Part shown: one piece after another, positions 9,983-18,824 of the stretch
Numbering within the stretch: the stretch's first letter is position 1
Layout of the letters: the number at the start of each line of letters is the position of its first letter
Origin: Pararhodobacter zhoushanensis
GTDB taxonomy: Bacteria > Pseudomonadota > Alphaproteobacteria > Rhodobacterales > Rhodobacteraceae
NCBI RefSeq assembly: GCF_025949695.1
Contig: NZ_JAPDFL010000001.1
Location: forward strand, 1,470,001-1,534,000
Reading direction: 5' to 3'
DNA length: 64,000 nt
Program-made: the position numbers and the translations under genes
The notes under the pieces: generated by a model
The model's database searches: none
What the model was told of the DNA's origin: nothing
What the model saw: only the letters and a program-made list of their open reading frames with translations

Positions 9983-10222
9983 TTTTACCACCTACTGATA
10001 GAGGACTAACAAGCGTCTAAGGTGTCGATGATTGCGCGATTTTAAGATTCATCAAATATGCATATTTTGAAACAGACTGTTTATGGCCATGAATGATCCC
10101 AGTTTCGCCACAATTGCCTAAAGCGGCAGGCGAGGCGGTCAGCTGCCTCAGCAGGGGCTTTTCTTTTCGCGCCGGATCTCTACGATTTCAGTCTGATAGA
10201 CGGGATAGTATGCGAGGTTCCC
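9983..10222. other. AT-rich intergenic region between divergent unknown genes
   Basis: This 240-bp gap is visibly more AT-rich than its surroundings. It holds a perfect palindrome at 10054-10067 and, near 10124-10160, a GAGGC/GCCTC stem and a CTTTTCTTTTC tract. It probably carries promoters for both flanking genes. I see no coding potential. Confidence 0.5.
10054..10067. promoter_or_regulatory. Candidate operator palindrome AAATATGCATATTT
   Basis: A perfect 14-bp palindrome, nearly extended by flanking TC/GA pairs, lies about 72 bp upstream of the acidic repeat protein start. A dyad of A/T in such GC-rich DNA suggests a regulator binding site. The regulator is unknown. Confidence 0.4.
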
Positions 10223-10786
10223 ATGCCCGGACTTGGCCATAACAACGGACCGACGATGGAACCGGGCGAGAGCTGGCGCCGCCACGCCTGGGGCAAGGCG
10301 CGCGCGCAGCTGATGCCGGTGCTGCCGATTGAGGTGGTGCGCCTGCGTGTCAAGCGGGCGGCGGAGATCGGGCTGGACTACAAGACCTACGCGTCGATCC
10401 GCGCGGCATCGGGCCATGACGTGATTGCGTTTATGTTTTCCACCAATGCGTTGCGTCTTCTGGCGCCGCAGCCGTCGCTGCCATTGGATCGGCAAGAGAA
10501 ACTCGCGGCGATCATCGACACCGGCCGCGTCGCCTTGACCCGGGCGCCGTTGACCCCTGAGCATGTCCTCGATCTGGCCTCAGGTCTGATCGACCATGCC
10601 GCCAGCGCCCCGCGTCCCTTCGCGCCCTGGGGCGAAAGCCGCAAGGCGCTGCTGGCCGCGATCAGCGCGCAGAAATGGCCGGCTGACCGGGTGGTGATGG
10701 TGGGCGACACCTCGGACGAACGCGTCTGGGCGCAGTCGGCGCGGCTGGGGTATTACCTGCCCGCCGACCGCTATTTCGCGGCCTGA
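10223..10786 (+). CDS. Conserved hypothetical protein
   Basis: A 187-residue soluble protein beginning MPGLGHNNGPTMEPG. Its middle reads as alpha-helical, with IEVVRLRVKRAAEIGLDYKTYA followed by ASGHDVIAFMFSTNALRL, and the C-terminal half is mixed (KWPADRVVMVGDTSDERVWAQ). The layout hints at a helix-turn-helix-like or nucleic-acid-associated N-terminal part, but I cannot name a family. There are no membrane segments or cysteines. Its stop is 28 bp from the convergent flavin oxidoreductase stop. Confidence 0.7.
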   Translation: MPGLGHNNGPTMEPGESWRRHAWGKARAQLMPVLPIEVVRLRVKRAAEIGLDYKTYASIRAASGHDVIAFMFSTNALRLLAPQPSLPLDRQEKLAAIIDTGRVALTRAPLTPEHVLDLASGLIDHAASAPRPFAPWGESRKALLAAISAQKWPADRVVMVGDTSDERVWAQSARLGYYLPADRYFAA

Positions 10787-10814
10787 ACCCAGACCTGGAA
10801 CTCAGGCCCCGATC

Positions 10815-11864
10815 TCAGGTCTTGTCGGTGGCCAGCAGGTCGCGGACCATCGGGATCACCTGCTCACCATAGAGCCGCAGGCACTCCATGTTCAGCGCGT
10901 GCGGCACCGGGCCGCTGGTGTATTTCATATCAAAGCGCTGAATACCCAACCCTTTGACCGAGCGCGCAATTTTCCGTGCGACGGTTTCGGGCGAGCCGAC
11001 GACGAGCGCACCTTGCTCGATCTCGTCGATGTAGCGCGCCTTGGTCATCGGCGGCCAGCCACGCTCGCGACCGATACGACCGAACATTTCCTGATGGTGC
11101 GGCCAGAGCGCCTCGCGCGCTTCGTCATCCGTCGCGGCGACAAAGCCGGGCGAGTGGATGCCGATCGGGCGCGCTTTCGTCTCCAGCTGAGTCACCGCGC
11201 GGTGATACAGCTCGACATAGGGTTTGAACCGCAGCGGATCGCCGCCGATGATCGCCAGCATCAGCTGCAGATCGTGCCGCGCCACACGTACCACCGATTC
11301 CGGGCTGCCACCGACGCCCACCCAGGTGGTCATCGGCTGGCCCAAAGGCGGATAGACCGTCTCATTCTTCAGCGGGCTGCGGGTCTTCCCGCTCCACGTC
11401 ACTTTACCATCGCGCAGCAAGCGGGCGAAGATGTCGAGCTTCTCCTCGAACAGTTGGTCATAGTCCTGCATGTCGTAGCCGAACAAACCATAACTTTCGG
11501 TAAAGCTGCCCCGGCCCAGGATCGGCTCGGCGCGCCCGTTCGACACCGCGTTCAGCGTCGAGAAGCGCTGGAACACCCGCACCGGATCGTCGGTCGACAG
11601 GATCGTCACCGCCGTGCCCAGCTTGATGCGGTTGGTTTTCCCGGCAATCGTGGCCAGCACGATCTCGGGCGAGGAAATGGCGAAATCGGACCGGTGATGC
11701 TCGCCCAGACCGATAAAGTCGATGCCCAGCTGATCCGCATAGACCGCCTGATCCACGACATCGCGCAGAACCTGGTCCATCGGTTTGGGCTGGCCCTGAT
11801 CGTCGTGGCTCACATCGCCAAACGTATCGAGGCCGAGAGAAATGTCGTGTGCAAGATCGGTCAT
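10815..11864 (-). CDS. LLM-class flavin-dependent oxidoreductase (luciferase-like)
   Basis: A 349-residue TIM-barrel protein of the bacterial luciferase-like monooxygenase superfamily. Signatures are DFIGLGEHHRSDFAISSPEIVLA, the RIKLGTAVTILSTDDPVRV strand-loop that lines the flavin site, and SNGRAEPILGRGSF. Members use reduced FMN or F420; alphaproteobacterial members normally use FMNH2 supplied by a separate reductase. AGGAGTTTGCC precedes the ATG. It lies 82 bp downstream of, and on the same strand as, the reductive dehalogenase fusion, suggesting that both act on the same xenobiotic or halogenated compound. That link is inferred from position only. Confidence 0.88.
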   Translation of the reverse strand: MTDLAHDISLGLDTFGDVSHDDQGQPKPMDQVLRDVVDQAVYADQLGIDFIGLGEHHRSDFAISSPEIVLATIAGKTNRIKLGTAVTILSTDDPVRVFQRFSTLNAVSNGRAEPILGRGSFTESYGLFGYDMQDYDQLFEEKLDIFARLLRDGKVTWSGKTRSPLKNETVYPPLGQPMTTWVGVGGSPESVVRVARHDLQLMLAIIGGDPLRFKPYVELYHRAVTQLETKARPIGIHSPGFVAATDDEAREALWPHHQEMFGRIGRERGWPPMTKARYIDEIEQGALVVGSPETVARKIARSVKGLGIQRFDMKYTSGPVPHALNMECLRLYGEQVIPMVRDLLATDKT

Positions 11865-11946
11865 GGCAAACTCCTGTTTGCAGCAGACCTAAGCTGCGCC
11901 CGGCTGCCGGTAAAGGCACCCGGGCGCATGGGGGCTGTGCGCAGGC

Positions 11947-14900
11947 TCACAGGTCGACGGCGATCACCCCGTCTGGCGCGCTGGCGCGCGAGCAGCACAG
12001 GATCACCCGCTTTTCGCGTTCCTTGGCTGACAGCACATAGTCGCGGTGCTCGATCCCGTCCGGCGCGTGATGGGTCGCCGAGCACACGCCGCAGATCCCA
12101 TCCGAGCATTTGGTGGGCACGATGATCCCCACCTGCGCCAAGGCATCGGTGGCGGATTGATCGGCGGGCACCGGGATGTCGCGGCCCGAGTGCGTCAGGC
12201 GCAAGGTGAAGGGGTGGTTTACGTACTCGGGTGCTTCGGGGACGGCGAAATATTCGCGTGCCAGGGCTTCATCCGGCCAGCCCTGCGCGCGGGCGGTGTC
12301 GAACACGGCGTCCATGAACGCGCCGCCGCCGCAGGTGTAAAGCCGCGCGCCGGGTGCATAGGGCGGGATCAGCGTGGCCATATCGACGCGGGGGCCGTCG
12401 GTTTTCACATGGCTTTCCGCCTTGTCCGCCCACGGCGCGGCGGCAATCTCGGGCCCGAACGGCGCGGTGCCGCGCGCGAGGTAGTGCAGGCGGAAATCGC
12501 CACCCAGAGCGTGCAGCCGGTGCGCCATGGTCAGCATCGGCGTAATGCCGATGCCGCCGCCGATGAGCAGGGTAAAAGGTGCTGCCTCATCCAGCGGGAA
12601 CAGGTTGGTCGGCGGCGTGACAAACACTTTCCGCCCCTCACGAAACACCCGGTGCATGAGCAGCGAGCCGCCCCGGCCCTGCGCCTCTCGCTGGATGCCC
12701 AGCACGTATTTCGACGTATCCGCCGGGTCACCGGCCAGCGAGTATTCGCGCTGGAATTCGGGCGCGATCACCACGTCGATATGAGCGCCCGCCTCGAACG
12801 GCGGCAGCGGCTGGCCGTCGCTGCGCGTCAGTTCGAAGCGCACGGTGTCGTCGCTCAGATCCTCGCGCTTGGTGATCGTCACGGGGAACACGGGCGGCTC
12901 GCCCGGCATTTTCACGCCGGGCACCAGCCCCTCGGTCTCGCCGCGCGCCAGCCGGTTGCGGTATTCCTCGGGCGTAAGCAGGCTGCGGTAGCGCGCGATG
13001 CCCTCTTCGCGGTTCAGCGGGTGGGTGATGGGGAAGGGCGGGGGCATGGTGTCGGCAGGATAGACGGCCAGCGTCTGGTCCTCATAGTTCAGCACCAGAT
13101 CGCGGCTCAGCGCGCGCCGGTTGGTCGCCCCCGCCGCGATGTAACGGGTCCCCGCCTTGTCCAGTTCGATATCCCACCACCACGCCTTGACCGGGTTGAT
13201 CGATCCGCGCCCCAGCTTGTCATCCAGCGCCGCCAGCGCCTTGGCCGAGCCCGGGGCCTTCATCGCCAGCCAGCGGAAGGGGGCCTCGGCAAACAGGCCC
13301 TGCAGGTTCCACGGGCAGGTCTTCATGCAGCGCCCACACATGCCTCCCGCGCTGTTGGTGATCCGGTAGCGCGCGCATTTCTCGGCGTCGGATTTCCAGA
13401 TCTCATACCCGTTGTACATCAGTTTTGGACCAGCGGTGATCGCTCCGGACGGGCATTCGCGCGCGCATTTGTTGCAATTGTCGCAGAAGGTCTGAAGGCC
13501 AAAGTCGATGGGCTGATCGTGGACCATGGGCATGTCGGTGGTCACCGTGCCCGATTTCAGGCGCGGGCCAAGGTAGGGGTTCAGGATCACCTCGCCGATC
13601 CGGCTGACCTCGCCCAGCCCGCTGAGCAGCAACAAGGGCGGCTGCAACACATCGCCGTCGATGACCGTATGCACCCGCGCGGAAAAGCCCAGACGGCGGA
13701 TTTGTTCGGCCACCACGCCGCCGAGGAGGGAAAAGCGCAGATAGGCGCGCATGGATTGCGCGACGCTGATCCAGTCATCGCCGGAGGCGCCCTCCATCGT
13801 CTCGTGCCCCTGATCGAGCAGCATGTTGACGGCATTGGCGTGGTAGGGGGTGATCACCTCACCGGCGGAATTGTGCGAGTAATAGGCCCAGTCCGGGACG
13901 CCACACAGGCCGACAGCATCGGTGCTCAGGTAGTAGCTGGCGGCTTTCAGATTTTCGGCATTGCGTTCGGGGTCGGTCGCCTGAACAGGGCCCCGCGCCT
14001 CGCCAAACTGCAACAAAAGCAACGCGCCAAGCGCGCGGCGGGCGCAGGCGCCGATGGGGGACTTGGCGACATAGCGCCCGCCCTTGGTGGCCTCCTGCAC
14101 CGATTTCCCCATGTCGCCATAGAGCGCGCGGGCGAAGAAATCGGCGCGCTTTGGGAACCGCGGCACCCGGTCGTGGTCGATCAGGGTGCTGGGGGTTTCA
14201 CGCCGTTTGAGACGCTCAAAAGGGAAGGGCCCCTTGCGGAATTCGCGGTGGGCGAAGGGTTCGGCGGTGGCGGCGCGTTTGGGCGCTGCGGCCCCGGTCC
14301 ACCAGCCCGGCCCATGGCTGCGTGCCGAGCGGCCGTCACCGTCGAGCGGCGCATCGGGGGCCAGTTCCAGCGTCGTCGTGACGGCAGCCAGACCAAAGCG
14401 GGTGCCCAGATAGGGGTTGACCGCCTCGCCACCCTCAATCGACGCCATCCCGGCCGAGACGGCCAGTCGCGCCAGATCGACCTCGGAGGTGCTGGCCGAA
14501 TGCGCCCGCGCGTCATGGCCCAGCATGCGCAGATAGGACGACAGCACCACGGCGGTGTTGTTGGCCAAAAGCGCCGCGCGCTGCGCTTGCGTGCCGTGCA
14601 GCCAGTCGGTGCCCGGCTCGCCCTGCGCCGGGTCGCGGGTGTAGCCGACAGCGATCAACAGCGCGAAACGGTGGCTGGTGACCGGGCCATGCGGGCTGCG
14701 GGCGGCATCAAGGATGTCGGCGTAGATCGCGTCGATCCCGGCGGCATGCGTTTTGGGCTGGCCCTGCTCCAGCTCGACGCGCAGGGCATCGATCATCGGG
14801 TTGCGATGCGGCACCGGCAGGTGGTGCTCGGGTAGCAGGGCGCAGACGCCCATTTGCGCGGCGTCGAAGTAATAGCCCGCGGCCTTGAGGTGGTTCGAGC

Positions 14901-15147
14901 GCTCCTGCGGAGCGTCGGGGATCTCGGCCTCAGCGTGGACAATGGGACCTTGGCGCACCGTGTCGAACATCGCCTGATAGCGCGCCATGGCGTGGGTCAA
15001 CGACTGCGGGTCGGGATGGTCGAATGAGAGCGGGCGCGACCAGGGCAGCGCGTTCAGATCGGGTGCCGTGCCCCGGCGCAGGCGCTCCAGCGGGAAGGGG
15101 CCCAGATGGACGGGCCGGTCGGCATGGGCGAAGACGGGCATCGGCAA
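11947..15147 (-). CDS. Self-sufficient reductive dehalogenase fused to an FMN/2Fe-2S reductase
   Basis: A 1066-residue fusion. Residues about 15-275 and 305-540 are two copies of one module (GPFPLERLRR versus GPFPFERLKR; HLKAAGYYFD versus NLKAASYYLS; VNPYLGTRF versus LNPYLGPRL); the second is the likely cobalamin-binding core. Two 4Fe-4S clusters follow: Cys555/558/561/565, then Cys591/604/607/611. Residues about 750-980 form a phthalate dioxygenase reductase-type domain (REYSLAGDP for FMN, IGGGIGITPM for NAD(P)H). The C-terminus is a plant-type 2Fe-2S ferredoxin with Cys1014/1019/1022 and Cys1051 or 1052. This matches the catabolic RdhA class (NpRdhA, BhbA) that takes electrons from NAD(P)H. 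No Tat signal is visible, so it is cytoplasmic. AAGGAGG precedes the ATG. The substrate is unknown; halogenated aromatics are the family precedent. Confidence 0.9.
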   Translation of the reverse strand: MPMPVFAHADRPVHLGPFPLERLRRGTAPDLNALPWSRPLSFDHPDPQSLTHAMARYQAMFDTVRQGPIVHAEAEIPDAPQERSNHLKAAGYYFDAAQMGVCALLPEHHLPVPHRNPMIDALRVELEQGQPKTHAAGIDAIYADILDAARSPHGPVTSHRFALLIAVGYTRDPAQGEPGTDWLHGTQAQRAALLANNTAVVLSSYLRMLGHDARAHSASTSEVDLARLAVSAGMASIEGGEAVNPYLGTRFGLAAVTTTLELAPDAPLDGDGRSARSHGPGWWTGAAAPKRAATAEPFAHREFRKGPFPFERLKRRETPSTLIDHDRVPRFPKRADFFARALYGDMGKSVQEATKGGRYVAKSPIGACARRALGALLLLQFGEARGPVQATDPERNAENLKAASYYLSTDAVGLCGVPDWAYYSHNSAGEVITPYHANAVNMLLDQGHETMEGASGDDWISVAQSMRAYLRFSLLGGVVAEQIRRLGFSARVHTVIDGDVLQPPLLLLSGLGEVSRIGEVILNPYLGPRLKSGTVTTDMPMVHDQPIDFGLQTFCDNCNKCARECPSGAITAGPKLMYNGYEIWKSDAEKCARYRITNSAGGMCGRCMKTCPWNLQGLFAEAPFRWLAMKAPGSAKALAALDDKLGRGSINPVKAWWWDIELDKAGTRYIAAGATNRRALSRDLVLNYEDQTLAVYPADTMPPPFPITHPLNREEGIARYRSLLTPEEYRNRLARGETEGLVPGVKMPGEPPVFPVTITKREDLSDDTVRFELTRSDGQPLPPFEAGAHIDVVIAPEFQREYSLAGDPADTSKYVLGIQREAQGRGGSLLMHRVFREGRKVFVTPPTNLFPLDEAAPFTLLIGGGIGITPMLTMAHRLHALGGDFRLHYLARGTAPFGPEIAAAPWADKAESHVKTDGPRVDMATLIPPYAPGARLYTCGGGAFMDAVFDTARAQGWPDEALAREYFAVPEAPEYVNHPFTLRLTHSGRDIPVPADQSATDALAQVGIIVPTKCSDGICGVCSATHHAPDGIEHRDYVLSAKEREKRVILCCSRASAPDGVIAVDL

Positions 15148-15153
15148 GCCTCC

Positions 15154-15594
15154 TTAAAAATCGGTGGGATCGGGTTCATCGGCGGCGAGCAGGGCAAGTG
15201 CTGCGGTCAAAGCGGTCAGGGCGTCGGGGCTCAGTTTGGCGGCGAAATGCGCTTGCAGCGCGTCACCGGCGGCGCGGGCGCGGGTCAGTGCCGCGGCGCC
15301 CTTTGGCGTCAGCAGCACGCAGGTCTGCCGTCCGTCACCGTCGCCAGGTGCGCGGGAGATAAAGCCGCGCGTCTCAAGCCCGCGCAGCAGGCGCGACATC
15401 GCAGGGCGGGTGATGCCGACATAGGCGGCCAGTTCCGAGGGCGCACGCACGCCTTCATCCCCGACACCCCCCAGAACGGCGGCACCCAAGCGGGTGAGGC
15501 CATCCTCGGCCAAAGCCGCCTCGTGACGCGCCTGCATCAGCCGGGCCAGACGCGAGACGCGAAAACCCAGTCGGGTGTGCAAACGATAGGTCAT
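15154..15594 (-). CDS. MarR family transcriptional regulator
   Basis: A 146-residue winged-helix regulator. The HTH is around APSELAAYVGITRPAMSRLLRGLETRGFI and the wing around GDGRQTCVLLTPKGAAAL, with dimerisation helices at both ends. The ATG at 15594 is preferred because GGAGG lies 7 bases upstream. It is the first gene of the minus-strand operon, 6 bp ahead of the reductive dehalogenase. MarR proteins commonly repress their own operon and release DNA on binding phenolic or aromatic ligands, so it is the probable substrate sensor for that operon. Confidence 0.9.
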   Translation of the reverse strand: MTYRLHTRLGFRVSRLARLMQARHEAALAEDGLTRLGAAVLGGVGDEGVRAPSELAAYVGITRPAMSRLLRGLETRGFISRAPGDGDGRQTCVLLTPKGAAALTRARAAGDALQAHFAAKLSPDALTALTAALALLAADEPDPTDF

Positions 15595-15613
15595 GAGCAA
15601 TCCTCCGATGAGA

Positions 15614-15642
15614 TGATTGCCGAAGTTAATTATCAATGTCAA
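15614..15642 (-). promoter_or_regulatory. Candidate promoter/operator of the marR-rdhA operon
   Basis: On the minus strand a consensus -35 TTGACA (15642-15637) is followed 18 bp later by AATCAT as a possible -10. Inside the spacer is an imperfect palindrome, TTGATAATTAA (15636-15626), the sort of AT-rich dyad MarR proteins bind. It lies about 20-50 bp upstream of the marR start. Confidence 0.45.
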
Positions 15643-15654
15643 TCAAATCCGCGC

Positions 15655-15752
15655 CCGATCATCTGTCCTCAAATATCCACGGGAGGAGTCCAGAGGAGGG
15701 GGCGTGCCCCTCCTCTGGGCAGGGGGTTCGGGGGGCGGCAGCCCCCCGACAG
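15655..15752 (-). repeat. Modular GC-hairpin intergenic repeat, copy A
   Basis: Read on the minus strand after the AsnC-type gene stop: a hairpin GGGGGGCTGCCGCCCCCC, a longer hairpin around CAGAGGAGGGG/CCCCTCCTCTG, then the box CCCGTGGATATTTGAGGACA. The same plan recurs elsewhere in the window near 29.4, 33.5, 33.6, 40.1, 59.1 and 63.0 kb. It may terminate transcription of the preceding gene. Confidence 0.7.
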
Positions 15753-16208
15753 CTACAGCGGCCCGGGGCGCCGTTCCTCGCTTAGCAGCACATTGGCATC
15801 CACCGCGCCGATCCCCGGCAAGGTCATGATCCGCCGACGCAAGACCCGCTCGAAATCGGCCAGATCCCGCGCGACCACGCGCAGGCGGTAGTCGTACAGG
15901 CCAAGAACGTGCTGCACGGTCTGCACCTCAGGGATCGCACTGACGGCGCGCTCGAAATCTTCCAGCGACACGCGGCCCTTGGCGGCCAGCGTGACGCCCA
16001 GAAATACCGTCACCCCAAAGCCGAGCGCGGCCTGATCCAGCACCAGCCGCCGCCCGGCGATGGCGCCGGATTCGGTCAGGCGTTTGACGCGGCGCCAGGT
16101 GGCGGGCTGACTGAGGCCCAGCTGCCGCCCCAGCGCCCCGGCGCTGAGCGTGGCATCGGCGGCAAGGGCGCGCAGCAGGGCGCGGTCGGTGTCGTCGAGA
16201 TCGATCAT
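15753..16208 (-). CDS. Lrp/AsnC family transcriptional regulator (first of two tandem copies)
   Basis: A 151-residue protein with an N-terminal HTH (LDDTDRALLRALAADATLSAGALGRQLGLSQPATWRRVKRL) and a C-terminal RAM ligand-binding domain (VFLGVTLAAKG, then VQTVQHVLGLYDYRLRVVARDL). Such proteins respond to amino acids and regulate amino-acid metabolism. Its neighbour upstream on the same strand is another Lrp/AsnC member 58 bp away. The two share only moderate similarity, so they are paralogues and not a recent duplication. Confidence 0.9.
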   Translation of the reverse strand: MIDLDDTDRALLRALAADATLSAGALGRQLGLSQPATWRRVKRLTESGAIAGRRLVLDQAALGFGVTVFLGVTLAAKGRVSLEDFERAVSAIPEVQTVQHVLGLYDYRLRVVARDLADFERVLRRRIMTLPGIGAVDANVLLSEERRPGPL

Positions 16209-16266
16209 CGGCGGTGCCGGTGAAAAGAAAGGGCGTATTTAGGGCAAGATGAAAGGTGGGGGCGGG

Positions 16267-16725
16267 TCACAGCGGCAGCGCCTCGCCACGCTTGATTTCG
16301 GCGACATGCATCAGGGCTTCGAGGTCGGCGATATGGGGAAGGGTAAGGATGCGGGTGCGGTAGACCTCGGTATAATGGGTCATGTCGCGGGCGATGACGT
16401 TGAGGCGGACATCGACGCGGCCGAGGAAGGTCTGGATTTCGATCACTTCGGGCACCAGCCGCGCGGCGGCGATGAATTCGTCAAAGGCGCGCGGGTTGGT
16501 CTTGTCCAGCGTGACGCGCAGCGAGACCTCGACCTCCCAGCCCAGTTTGCGCCAGTCGATCACCGCCTCCACCCCCTTGAGCACGCCGCGCGCGCGCAGC
16601 CGGTCGAGGCGGCGCGAGGCGGTCGCCTCGGTCATCGTCGCGCGGCGGGCGAGTTCGGCGATCGGTTGGGCCGGGTCGGCCTGCAACTGGCGCAGCAATC
16701 GGCGGTCGGTGTCGTCGATGGACAT
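16267..16725 (-). CDS. Lrp/AsnC family transcriptional regulator (second tandem copy)
   Basis: A 152-residue protein with the HTH at IDDTDRRLLRQLQADPAQPIAELARRATMTEATASRRLDRL and a RAM domain with VEVSLRVTLDKTNPRAFDEF and FLGRVDVRLNVIARDM. The ATG at 16725 is chosen for the GGAGGG 4-5 bases upstream. It is divergent from ilvC across 133 bp, so it may regulate branched-chain amino-acid synthesis in the manner of Lrp; that is inferred from position. Confidence 0.9.
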   Translation of the reverse strand: MSIDDTDRRLLRQLQADPAQPIAELARRATMTEATASRRLDRLRARGVLKGVEAVIDWRKLGWEVEVSLRVTLDKTNPRAFDEFIAAARLVPEVIEIQTFLGRVDVRLNVIARDMTHYTEVYRTRILTLPHIADLEALMHVAEIKRGEALPL

Positions 16726-16765
16726 GATTCCCTCCAAATTAGCGATCTGTGCGAATGGTACCTGA

Positions 16766-17881
<1,116 letters not shown>

Positions 17882-17902
17882 TCAGGGTTGCAGTAAGGCA
17901 GG

Positions 17903-17935
17903 GGGCGCGCGACCGCAGGGTTGCGCGCCCTTCTT
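17903..17935 (+). terminator. Rho-independent terminator of ilvC
   Basis: GGGCGCGCGACC pairs with GGTTGCGCGCCC (12 bp, one G-T pair) around the loop GCAG, followed by TTCTT, 22 bases after the ilvC stop. Confidence 0.85.
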
Positions 17936-18015
17936 CATGCTGCGCACGCGGCTTTGACCTCGCTGCTGCGCACAGGCGTGCTAGACTGGGGACAGACACT
18001 TTCAGGAGCACCGCC

Positions 18016-18549
18016 ATGCAACGCCGCCACTTTCTGACCAGTTTTGCAGCCGCCCTTGGCGCAGGGAGCATGGCGCAGGCCTCGGGCCGCAACAGCGTGC
18101 AGAGCGGCGCGGCCTATCCGGTGATTGTTAACCGCGACGGGATGGCGGCGCGGATTGATCATCTGGTGATTACCGATGGCCGGCAGGCCCTGTCGTTGGA
18201 CTGGAATAACGGTGCGGCCTTGTATGACGAGGATCGGGTGGATCTGTCGCGGGTCGGCGGGTTGGGTTCGATTTTCCGCACGCCCTTCCGGCGTCGCTGG
18301 CGTGACGGCATTCCGGCGGGAACGGTCGAGATCATCCCTGACCGCAACACGCTCATTGCGCGGGTGCAAGACGCGTCCCAGTTCGCCGGAACGCAAGCAA
18401 CGCTGGGTGCGGGCGATTACAGCTGGGATCTGCCGGGGCGCTTTGCGCAATCCGGGATGCCGGGGACGGGCGCGCCTGCCGGGGCGATCCGACTTGGCCG
18501 GGATGGCCGGGTGCTGATCGCGCTGCCGCAGATGGTGGCGCAGGTCTGA
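18016..18549 (+). CDS. Tat-signal-bearing hypothetical exported protein
   Basis: A 177-residue protein starting at an ATG preceded by CAGGAGCACCGCC. The N-terminus MQRRHFLTSFAAALGAGSMAQA has the twin arginine and hydrophobic stretch of a short Tat signal. The mature part is beta-rich (YPVIVNRDGMAARIDHLVITDGRQALSLDW) with no cysteine and no motif I recognise. Export to the periplasm is likely; the function is unknown. It stands between the ilvC terminator and the TusA-like gene and could be co-transcribed with the latter (41 bp). Confidence 0.7.
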   Translation: MQRRHFLTSFAAALGAGSMAQASGRNSVQSGAAYPVIVNRDGMAARIDHLVITDGRQALSLDWNNGAALYDEDRVDLSRVGGLGSIFRTPFRRRWRDGIPAGTVEIIPDRNTLIARVQDASQFAGTQATLGAGDYSWDLPGRFAQSGMPGTGAPAGAIRLGRDGRVLIALPQMVAQV

Positions 18550-18590
18550 GGGGCTGGACAGTGGCGCGTGCCCCGCGCTAGGGGCAGCGC

Positions 18591-18824
18591 ATGACTCAGG
18601 ATTTTGATGTCGAGATCGACGCCCGCGACCTGCTCTGCCCGCTGCCGGTGCTGCGGGCGCGCAAGCGGCTGGCCGGGATGAGTGCCGGGCAGGTTCTGCG
18701 CGTGCTGGCGACCGACACGGCGTCCATCATCGACATGCCGCATTTCTGCGCCGGGGCAGGGCACAGCTATCTGGGCTGCGAGGAACAGGGCGGCTCGCTG
18801 GTGCACCGCATCCGGCGCGGTTAA
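18591..18824 (+). CDS. TusA family sulfurtransferase
   Basis: A 77-residue protein with the TusA/SirA core DARDLLCPLPVLRARKRL; the CPxP cysteine carries persulfide sulfur in characterised members. It ends with CAGAGHSYLGCEEQGGSLVHRIRRG, a sequence typical of the stand-alone alphaproteobacterial TusA-like proteins. Roles in the family range from tRNA 2-thiolation to general sulfur trafficking; no partner gene is nearby. It overlaps the convergent AsnC-type gene by 4 bp at the 3' ends. Confidence 0.9.
   Translation: MTQDFDVEIDARDLLCPLPVLRARKRLAGMSAGQVLRVLATDTASIIDMPHFCAGAGHSYLGCEEQGGSLVHRIRRG

Noticed and set aside
12046..14835. A 929-codon open frame on the plus strand opposite the reductive dehalogenase
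   Set aside because: It is Arg/Gly/His-rich with no domain signature, and lies antisense to a gene with full cofactor motifs; it reflects GC-rich codon bias.
11865..15660. Cobalamin riboswitch or rdhB membrane anchor gene for the dehalogenase
   Set aside because: No B12-box-like element or small hydrophobic anchor frame is visible in the operon or its upstream region; the fused cytoplasmic class does not need rdhB.
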